From Reyranella sp. CPCC 100927 (GTDB lineage: Bacteria; Pseudomonadota; Alphaproteobacteria; Reyranellales; Reyranellaceae), in the NCBI RefSeq assembly GCF_007859315.1, contig NZ_VOHA01000007.1, positions 248,001 through 312,000 of the forward strand: a DNA stretch of 64,000 nucleotides. Reading direction: 5' to 3'. The first letter of the stretch is position 1, and the number at the start of each line of letters is the position of its first letter. This document shows, in pieces, positions 16,475 through 24,500 of this stretch. The notes under the pieces are model-generated. The model did not search any database, was not told where the DNA came from, and saw nothing but the letters and a program-made list of their open reading frames with translations. The position numbers were made by a program, and so were the translations under genes.

Positions 16475-18199
16475 TCAGCGAGATTCCCGATTGAGGTAGC
16501 GCAGGCGGTTGAGTTCGCGGCTGATCTTGCCGCTCGTCGTCTTGGTCAGCGTACCCGGCGTCTCCACCACGACCGCGTTGATGACCAGTCCCATGGCGGC
16601 GGCGACGCGGGTTTTGACCTGACGCGGCAGGGTTTGCACAGCGCCTTCATCGCGCGTTTCCAGCATGACGACGATCTGGTTCGTGCCGAGTTCAGCTGCC
16701 GGGACGTCGATGGCGACGCTACGGCCGGGAATGACTCCGGGGACGTCGTTCACGGCGTCCTCGATCTCGTGCGCATAATAGTTCCGGCCGTAGACGGTGA
16801 TGAGATCGTCCGTGCGACCGGTGACGTAGAGGTGGTCCTGCCACAGGAACCCGAGATCGCCGGTGTGGTACCAGCCGTCGCGCAGTTTGCGTGCCGTCTG
16901 TTCGGGCAGGCGATGGTAGCCGGCGAACAATGACGTGCCGCGGATGACGATCTCGCCGACAGCGCCGTCGTCGAGTTTGGCGCCGTCCTTGCCGACGATC
17001 CGTATCTGGGTGTTGGCGATCGCCGGACCGCAGGACAGGAACTCGATGGCATCGCCCTGTCCCGACACTTCCTCGATACGGTCGTGTTGGGCAAACGCGG
17101 CACGATCGGCCCGCAGGGGCTTGAAGGGCTGGGAGAGATCGGTCTGCGTCACGGCGAACACGTTCTCCGCCATGGCGTAGGAAACCTGCAATGCGTGCTC
17201 GTGTACGCCAGCGGCATGAAAGCGCTGCAGGAATGTACGGAAAGTGTTGGCCTTGCACGGTTCCGAGCAGTTGATGAACGCGCGCATCGACGACAGATCG
17301 AAGGTGCGGGTAGGGGGCACGACGCGGGCGAGATGACTGAAGGCGAAATTCGGCAGCCAGCAGAACGTGGCACGATTGGTCTCGATGACATCCAGCAGAG
17401 ACTCGGGCCGTACGACCCACTCGAAGGGATCGAGGAACACCACGCGCGAACCCACGATGAGCGGCATCATGAGCGTCGCGATGAGACCCATGTCGTGGTA
17501 GAGCGGCAGCCACGAGGCCACGACGTCATCCGGCCCGAAGTCGAGCTTCTGCGCATACGTGGTGACCTGATCGAGGATGGTGTGATGTGTCAGCATCACG
17601 CCTTTCTTCAGCGATGTGGTCCCCGAACTGTGCTGCAGCAGGGCGACCTGATCGGGGTCGATCTCCTCCATGGCAGCGGCGGTCGCTGGGTCTGTGACGG
17701 CTTCCGTCAGCAGCAGTCGATCGAGGTACTCCGGGCAATGCGCGGCGAACTTGTCGCGATTGGCGGGAAACGTGATGATCAGCTTCGGTTCGATGCGATC
17801 GAACAGTTTCTTGTGCGACGTCCAGTAGTACGCGGCGTCCTGCTTCGGCGTCGCGTAGGGCATGAAGGAGGGGATGGCGCCCAGTTCCATCACGCCGCAA
17901 AAACTTGTGGCGAGGTCGGGGCCGTGGTCGAGGATGATGATGACGACGTCACCGGGACCAACACCATGGCGCGCGCAATGCGTTGCGTACCGGCCTGAAC
18001 CCGCGAGCAGATCGGCGAACGTGAGCTGATGCGATGCGCCGCGCGCGCGAAAATCGGCAAAGACATCGTGCGGACGCTGAGCAGCGTGCTGCCGCATGGC
18101 ATCATTGATCGTGCGAATGGGCCTGCCGCCTGCTGCGATCACGTCGTGGGCGCTGCGATCAACCGTCGGGCGCGTGCGCTCGATATTTTCATACGCCAT
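16475..18199 (-). CDS. Fatty-acyl-AMP ligase (FAAL-like adenylating enzyme)
   Basis: ANL-superfamily adenylating enzyme of about 574 aa from ATG 18199. Core motifs are LLQHSSGTTSLKKGVMLTH (P-loop), SWLPLYHDMGLIATLMMPL, SYAMAENVFAVTQT and DGWYHTGDLGFLWQDHLYVTGRTDDLI. LPLYHDMGLI and the GRNYYAHEIE segment are typical of fatty-acyl-AMP ligases, which pass acyl-adenylates to carrier proteins rather than to CoA. The catalytic lysine of the C-terminal domain is in TTSGKISREL. It is the first gene of the ligase-ACP-WcbI unit and is divergent from a CaiC-like ligase. The in-frame ATG at 18244 is possible but weaker. Confidence 0.85.
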   Translation of the reverse strand: MAYENIERTRPTVDRSAHDVIAAGGRPIRTINDAMRQHAAQRPHDVFADFRARGASHQLTFADLLAGSGRYATHCARHGVGPGDVVIIILDHGPDLATSFCGVMELGAIPSFMPYATPKQDAAYYWTSHKKLFDRIEPKLIITFPANRDKFAAHCPEYLDRLLLTEAVTDPATAAAMEEIDPDQVALLQHSSGTTSLKKGVMLTHHTILDQVTTYAQKLDFGPDDVVASWLPLYHDMGLIATLMMPLIVGSRVVFLDPFEWVVRPESLLDVIETNRATFCWLPNFAFSHLARVVPPTRTFDLSSMRAFINCSEPCKANTFRTFLQRFHAAGVHEHALQVSYAMAENVFAVTQTDLSQPFKPLRADRAAFAQHDRIEEVSGQGDAIEFLSCGPAIANTQIRIVGKDGAKLDDGAVGEIVIRGTSLFAGYHRLPEQTARKLRDGWYHTGDLGFLWQDHLYVTGRTDDLITVYGRNYYAHEIEDAVNDVPGVIPGRSVAIDVPAAELGTNQIVVMLETRDEGAVQTLPRQVKTRVAAAMGLVINAVVVETPGTLTKTTSGKISRELNRLRYLNRESR

Positions 18200-18608
18200 G
18201 GTCGACTGTGGAACTCCGGCGCTGCTGCGAATATCGCAGCTCAATTACTGGACGAAGATTATGACTGTTTTCTTGAAATGCCGGCGTTTTCCATGATCCG
18301 GAAGTATATTTATTGATGTTTCAAAATAGTGATAAAACTTTATTGTAGCCGGTTCTGTTGACACTTTAGGTAACGTGCACGCTGGTGTCAACGCGCGGGC
18401 GTGCGATCACGCTGCCGTCGATCGACTCACACTGGTGCACGCAAGTTCTGAAATTGCAGATGCGGTTTGCGAGCGTGTACGGCGCGGCGCCTCGGTTTTT
18501 TGTTTAGCGGAAATATCGAGCGTTGGCGCGGCCGCTCATGTGGAAGTGCTGATGCAGATGGTTATGATGCAGTGTTCTGAGGAAACACCACGGACGAAAG
18601 TGTCGCTC
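18200..18608. promoter_or_regulatory. AT-rich divergent promoter region
   Basis: A 409-base gap between the acyl-AMP ligase (minus) and the CaiC-like ligase (plus), with an AT-rich core at about 18240-18360 unlike the surrounding DNA. It holds an inverted repeat, GTTGACAC at 18357-18364 and GTGTCAAC at 18385-18392, whose left arm contains a perfect TTGACA for rightward transcription. No good -10 follows at 17 bases. On the minus strand a TACAAT hexamer lies near 18343. No convincing gene is present; an in-frame upstream extension of the CaiC-like protein has no family similarity. Confidence 0.45.
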
Positions 18609-20219
18609 ATGTCTTCGTTTACACCCGCCGATTCGCGCGGTCGCATCGTGAATCCTTTTTCTGGCCGCGATGTCAGTTGGCTGCTCGATTTCCGTGCCGA
18701 GACGCGGCGCGATCACCCTTATCTGGTCTGGGAGCCGTTCGACGGCGAGCGCCAGGTGTGGACCTATGGCCAGTTCCGCGACCGCGTGCTGCGTGTCGCG
18801 GCCGGCCTGCACAAGCGCGGCATCAAGGCCGGCGACTCCGTGCTGGTGCACCTCGACAACTCGCCCGAGATGGAATTCCTGTGGTTCGCGTGCGCCCGGC
18901 TGGGTGCTGTCGTGGTGACCACCAACACGCGCTCGGCCGGTGCCGAGCTGGAATATTTTACCGAGCATTGCGGCGCCGTCGCCGCCATCACGCAGCCCGA
19001 GCTGGCCGAGGTCGTGGCCAAGAATGCCAGGAACATCCGCTGGCTGGCCGTGACGGAGCACCTGGTCGAGGGTGGCGCGCCGCCGGCTGGCCTGGCGCCC
19101 GATCGCGCCAGCGCGTTCTCGTCGCTCGATGGCGATCCGGCCGACCTGCCGGCACTGGCCGCCGATCCCTGGCGGCCGGGCTCGGTGCAGTACACGTCGG
19201 GCACCACGTCGCGGCCCAAGGGCGTGTTGTGGACGCAGGGCAACGCGCTGTGGGGCGCCCGCACGACGGCGGCGCACCAGATGCTGACCCAGGACGACGT
19301 TCATCACGTCGTGATGCCGTCATTTCACACCAACGCGCGTACCTATTCGATCCTGCCCACGATGTGGGCCGGTGGCACCGTGGTGATGCAGCCGAAGTTC
19401 TCGGCCCGGCGCTGGTGGGACGTGGCGCTGCGCAACAAATGCACCTGGGCCTCGACCTTGCCGTTCTTCCTCAAGGCGCTGATGCAGAACGGGATCCCGA
19501 AGCATCATTTCCGCATGTTCGGCAACGCCGTCAACGAGCCGCCCTTTGACCAGGTCTTCGGCGTGCGCACCATCGGCTGGTGGGGCATGACCGAGACCGT
19601 GAGCCAGGGCATCATCGGCGACGCGCTGCTGCGCAATCGGCCGATGTCGACCGGGCGGCCGGCGTCGGGTTACGGCATCCGCATCCTGCGCGATGACATG
19701 CAGACGCCGGTGGCGCCGGGCGAGACCGGGCATCTGCAATGCCACGGCGTGCGCGGCATCCAGATCTTCCTGGAGTACCTCAACAACCCGCAGGCCACGC
19801 AGGACAGCTTCACCGACGACGGCTGGTTCATCACCGGCGATCGCGTGACGCTCGATGCCGATGGCGCGATCACCTTCGCCGACCGCGACAAGGACATGCT
19901 GAAGGTCGGCGGCGAGAACGTCGCAGCGTCCGAGATCGAGCGCGTAATCGCCCTGGTGCCGGGTGTCGGCGAATGCGCCGTGGTGGCGCAGAAGCACCGC
20001 ATGCTCGACGAGGTGCCGGTGGCCTTCGTCATCCCGATCGAGGGCACGCCAGTCGAGGGCAACAACGAGCTACCCGAGCGGATCATGGCCGAATGCACCG
20101 CGAAGCTCGCCGACTTCAAGCGGCCACGCCAGGTGTTCCTGGTCGCCGACATGCCGCGCAGCACCTTGGAGAAGGTACACAAGGTCGAACTGCGCAAGCG
20201 CCTGCCGGTGGTGGGTTGA
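18609..20219 (+). CDS. AMP-dependent acyl-CoA synthetase/ligase, CaiC-like
   Basis: ANL-superfamily acyl-CoA ligase of about 536 aa. Adenylation motifs are VQYTSGTTSRPKGVLWTQ, WWGMTETVSQGI, DGWFITGDRVTLDADGAITFADRDKDMLKVGGENVAASEIE and a C-terminal lysine in STLEKVHKVELRK. The order and FHTNARTYSILP segment resemble crotonobetaine/carnitine-CoA ligase-like proteins, but the acyl substrate cannot be deduced. ATG 18609 is chosen because the family starts near VNPFSGRDVSWLLD; the ribosome-binding site is weak. A family C repeat follows the stop. Confidence 0.87.
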   Translation: MSSFTPADSRGRIVNPFSGRDVSWLLDFRAETRRDHPYLVWEPFDGERQVWTYGQFRDRVLRVAAGLHKRGIKAGDSVLVHLDNSPEMEFLWFACARLGAVVVTTNTRSAGAELEYFTEHCGAVAAITQPELAEVVAKNARNIRWLAVTEHLVEGGAPPAGLAPDRASAFSSLDGDPADLPALAADPWRPGSVQYTSGTTSRPKGVLWTQGNALWGARTTAAHQMLTQDDVHHVVMPSFHTNARTYSILPTMWAGGTVVMQPKFSARRWWDVALRNKCTWASTLPFFLKALMQNGIPKHHFRMFGNAVNEPPFDQVFGVRTIGWWGMTETVSQGIIGDALLRNRPMSTGRPASGYGIRILRDDMQTPVAPGETGHLQCHGVRGIQIFLEYLNNPQATQDSFTDDGWFITGDRVTLDADGAITFADRDKDMLKVGGENVAASEIERVIALVPGVGECAVVAQKHRMLDEVPVAFVIPIEGTPVEGNNELPERIMAECTAKLADFKRPRQVFLVADMPRSTLEKVHKVELRKRLPVVG

Positions 20220-20223
20220 ATCT

Positions 20224-20367
20224 CCTCTCCCGCGAGCGGGAGAGGAAGGGGCCCATCGTGCGCAGCACGATGGGAAGGTGAGGGATCAAGGACAGGGTGC
20301 CTCGTGTGTAGCCCCTCACCCGCCGGGCGCTCGCGCGCCCGTCGACCTCTCCCGCCAGCGGGAGAGG
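20224..20367. repeat. Palindromic intergenic repeat, family C
   Basis: A compound element of nested hairpins. CCTCTCCCGC GAGC GGGAGAGG stands at the left end, CCCATCGTGC GCA GCACGATGGG follows, and CGGGCGC-TCGC-GCGCCCG lies before ACCTCTCCCGC CA GCGGGAGAGGT at the right end. It fills the gap between the convergent CaiC-like and aldolase genes and could end both transcripts. Only one copy is seen here. Confidence 0.8.
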
Positions 20368-20371
20368 TTAA

Positions 20372-21307
20372 TCACACCGCCATCGTGCGTTTCTGGTGGG
20401 CGCGGCCGATCTTGGCGGTGTCCTCACGATGGCCGGCGATCACGCGCACGCCTTCGTCGATCCGGGCGACGATGTTTTCCGGCGCACATCCCTCGAGGAA
20501 CGCCAGCCCACGCCGGCGGCAGGCGGCGAGAATGCGATCGCGCGCGTCTTGCATCTCGGGCGGGTAGGGATCGCGCGGGATCGTGGTGTAGCCCAGCGAC
20601 AGGCTGAGATCGCCGGGTCCCATCTCGGCGAAGCCGAGCCCCGGCACGTCGAGGATCGCCTCGCAGTTGGCGACGCCCTCCGGGCTTTCCAGCTTCACGC
20701 CCAGCAGCAGTTCTCCCTGCGGGTTGAGCGGCCAGGGATCGCAGCGCTGCATGTAGTCATCCGGCGCCAGGCCCCAGACCGGCGCCGCTGTCGGCTCCGA
20801 GCCGCGCCCGCGCGTGCCGACTCCGAGTCGCGCATGGTCATCCGGACGGCGCGCACCCCGGAGGCGTTCCAGCGGCGAGGGCAGGGCGGGATCGACGCCC
20901 GCCAGCTGGAACGGGTAGCGGCACGACTCGACGAACGCGCGCACCGCATCGGCCGTTTCGGCCTGGCACAGCAGGATGCCATGCACGCCGCGGCCCAGGA
21001 TCTGGCGGAACTGCCAGGCGTTGAACCGCACATTGGCGGCGTCGGTGCCGTTGACCGGTGCCTCGACGATCACGCCGGGCGTGCGGTGCCCCGACCGCGT
21101 CGGCCCGCCGTCGACCAGGCCACGCATGTATTCGGCCAGCCCCGCCATGTCGAAGGCGCCATGCTCCATGCCGACATTGATGTAGTCGGCCCAGGTACCG
21201 GCGTCGTGCCGGCCCTGGGCGTAAGTCAGCACATGGCCACTGTGCGGGCCGTCGTAGTAGATCGCCTGGCCCTGGGCCAGCAGCTCGATCGCGCGGTTGA
21301 TTCGCAT
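20372..21307 (-). CDS. HpcH/HpaI-family aldolase
   Basis: Class II, metal-dependent aldolase of the HpcH/HpaI (2,4-dihydroxyhept-2-enedioate aldolase) / citrate lyase beta family, 311 aa. Typical segments are WADYINVGMEHGAFDMAGL (variant of the usual DxEHG), GVHGILLCQAETADAVRAFVESCRYPF, LLGVKLESPEGVANCEAIL (metal-ligand Glu) and GLGFAEMGPGDLSLSLGY (metal-ligand Asp). ATG 21307 has GGGGA 6 bases upstream. A decayed copy carrying both ends of this gene lies at 26172-26345, on the other side of the large NTPase gene. Aldol donor and acceptor are unknown. Confidence 0.85.
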   Translation of the reverse strand: MRINRAIELLAQGQAIYYDGPHSGHVLTYAQGRHDAGTWADYINVGMEHGAFDMAGLAEYMRGLVDGGPTRSGHRTPGVIVEAPVNGTDAANVRFNAWQFRQILGRGVHGILLCQAETADAVRAFVESCRYPFQLAGVDPALPSPLERLRGARRPDDHARLGVGTRGRGSEPTAAPVWGLAPDDYMQRCDPWPLNPQGELLLGVKLESPEGVANCEAILDVPGLGFAEMGPGDLSLSLGYTTIPRDPYPPEMQDARDRILAACRRRGLAFLEGCAPENIVARIDEGVRVIAGHREDTAKIGRAHQKRTMAV

Positions 21308-21520
21308 GGAGCGTCCCCGGTTGGTATTTTGACCACATGGTTGTCGCTCTGGCCATCTTCTGCAAGCTTCTGGATCCCACAGACCGTATTGCTGCTCGGG
21401 CCTTCTCTCACTTTGACATCCAATGAAGCGGTAGGCGGCAAGTGCTGGTCGATATCGGCCCATATACACTCGCAAGTTGCTCAAATTTTTGTCTTCAAGT
21501 ATCACTGACCAGTGAGATTC

Positions 21521-21529
21521 TGATATGAT
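21521..21529 (+). promoter_or_regulatory. Extended -10 promoter element before the STAND NTPase gene
   Basis: TGATATGAT fits TGn plus a TATGAT -10 hexamer, 42 bases before the NTPase ATG, in an AT-rich leader unlike the chromosomal background. No strong -35 stands 17 bases upstream, as is common for extended -10 promoters. Tentative. Confidence 0.4.
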
Positions 21530-21570
21530 GAGGAAATACTACTCGCGAGACAGCAAGATCGGCAAAAATA

Positions 21571-24500
21571 ATGGTAGCGCTGGGTGAACTCCTCGCCGGA
21601 AAGTTGACCAATCTGCTGATCGACAGTGTCAGCAAAGGGCTACTGAAGCGAGTAAAAGATCGCAAAGCGTGCGCCGAACTTGGTGCCATCTGTGCTTCCG
21701 CGATTGAACACGCAGCCCGGCGAGCACCGCCTCTTGCCGAAGGATTGAGGTCCGCGAGCTTTTTGGATGGCATTATCCTGCCTGTCATGCGGTCTGCTCT
21801 TGAAGATCCTTCGCAGTTGATTCAACCAGAAGACCTTGCCAATCGTTACATCGATATGTTCGTTTTGCGCTTTGCCAAGGACGGAAATGTCGATGGGACA
21901 CTTTTGCGTGTATTCCAGACTGATCGCTCTACACTGATCTTGGCCTTTGAGGCGTTCTTCGTTTCATTGAAATCGGAACTGTACTGCTCAAAGCACTGGC
22001 GTGAAGTTGTGCATCACCAAACGACCGAAGCTCTGTTCGCCGATGTCAGTCGCGTGCGTGAGATACTTGAAGGTGAGCGCGCGGATGCCAGGATCACAGT
22101 GATCGATTTGAATCGTGCGCAGATTGATGCTGCTAAAGCCTCAGCGGATTTGCAGAACTGGCCGAAGGACATTTTGGGTGTGACACTCGAACGGCCATTG
22201 CTGCAGAGCCTCCTTAATCATATTGAGAAAACTCCTGCTGGAACGTCGCTCCTCATTGGTGAGGCTGGCTCGGGGAAATCTGCTCTGCTCGCTGAGATGA
22301 TTGAACGGCTCGTTGAGCGCGGAATCATACCCTTCGCCATCAAGGCCGACATGATCCCAGCAACAGTGACGGCACTCGACGAGGTGGGGTGCGCACTTGG
22401 CATGGTCGGCGACCTGGAGGATCAGATCGCCGCACTGGCGATGCATCGTCCGGTGGCACTGCTGATCGACCAACTGGACGCCGTGAGTAATGTCATGGAC
22501 CGTCGATCGGAGCGCATGAGACTGCTGCTACGCTTGGTCCGCAATCTCCGTGAGCGCTCCTCAGGCGGTGGGATTGCGCTACGTGTTCATGCCCTGATCT
22601 CATCGAGACCGTTTGAGGCTGCCCACGATGCCCGCTTCCGTCGCCTTGGTGCTCAAGAATTTCGTCTAGATTTATTCAGCGCCGAGCAAGTGGTCGAATT
22701 GCTTGGCGTATTGGGTATCGACCAGAGCGGCATCGATCCTGGCCTACGTCAAACATTACGCAGGCCGTTTGCGCTCAAGCTCTATGCGGACCTCGTCAAA
22801 CGTGGTGTCGACGTTTCGTCCCTCGGCTCCGCTTATCTGTTGGAGCGCTGGCTGGATACAGTAGATCTGGGTGCGCCCGACGAGCGGCGTGACTGCGTTG
22901 CCTTCATGGTTCAACTGGCGTCAGAGATGATTGAAACCGAGTCGTTGTGGCGCCCCTCCGATCGATTCGAACTGGAATTCCGAGACGCCATACGATGTTG
23001 CGAGGCGTGCGGTTTGATCCGCCGGAACGGAAACACGATCGGCTTTTCACATCAGACCTGGCTCGACGATTTTCAGGCCAAAGCCTTTCGGATTGGGACC
23101 GATCTCGCCGAATATGTGTGGCAAAATCAGGACAGTCTTTTCATCAGAGCGACCGTGGCCAGGGGCCTCCAACGCCTGCGCGCATATGATCAGCAATCCT
23201 TCGTGAGGGCACTGCATGCGCTGTTTCGTGCCAAGCGGACACGCCGTCACATCCACCACCTGATAGTTGACTTGATTGCCACCAATCCAACGCCCTTATC
23301 TGCCGAGGGCGGTTGGGTCGAGACGTGGGTCAGGACCGATTTCCCTCTGGCGAGCCGGGCGCTGCGCCAAATCGCCCAACGCTGGGAGGGATGGCGAGGC
23401 GCCCTGCGCGATGCACTGCCGGCAGTGATGATGCAGCATGACCTGCGCTGGCAGGCCGTTCAACTCCTGGCCGCAGAGGCATGCGTCGACTCTGATCATG
23501 TTTGGGGGTTGGTCAATCTGCACTGGGACGCAGAGCAATTTGATCTAATCGTATTTCAGCTTCTTGATTTGACCGGCCTTATAGGTAGGGGGGCCGCCGA
23601 CCGGCTCGACACAATCTTCGGCCGAACCACGGTTGATCAGCATAACGTTAGCAGACTTGTGAGCAGGCTAAGATCTGGCGGCCGTTACGAGGAGGCGATC
23701 AAAGTCGTCCAGCTCTGGCTCTCTCGCCAAGCGATCAATCGCGATCATCATCCCAAGCTCTATGAACTGGAAAAGCTCGCCGATGCAGCGCCGTTCGGCC
23801 TAGCTCGCACACTCGTCCCTTGGTTTCTGAAGTTGGCAACGGCGGAGGTCGAAGATCCGCACCGAGTGCGCGACGAGTTTCCCAGATCACGGTCGTTGCC
23901 GTGGGACTGGGACCATCCTCATGAACTCGGAAGTGTGTTTGGAGCCTTTCTCTCTGCGCTGGAGAAGTCGGTTGTTGATCATGCCGAAGAGGCGTGGTTC
24001 CTACTCGAACCGTTGTGCGAAGTCGAAGTCGATGAAATACAACAGGTGATCGCTGCGACCCTTATCGCTGCTGGACCTAAACTTGCCCCGAAATCGGTGA
24101 GATTCTTGCTGGATGATCCTCGCCGCTTCAACATAGGCAGTGTGCACGTTGATGATGAGAACAACGTAGGTCATCTCATTCAAGGTTGGCATTCTCATGA
24201 GCTTGTTGGAGTGATAGCCCCAGAACTCGATCGGAACGTTTTGTGCGAGCTTCGTGATAGCATAGAGCGCTGGGTACAGTATGGTCCGGAGGCGTTTGAG
24301 GCAGATGCCGAACTGAAGCGGTGCCGATTGCAATGGGCAGAGGAGGCACGGCTACCTCTCCTCGAACGGCTCCCGCGGCATGTCCTCAGTGCTCGCCGGC
24401 ACCGCCAAATAAGCGAGTGGCGCGCGAAACAACCGAAGATCAAAGGGCCGCCGAATGCTCGTCGCATGGCCTCGTTGGTCGGATCGCCGATGACTGCCGC

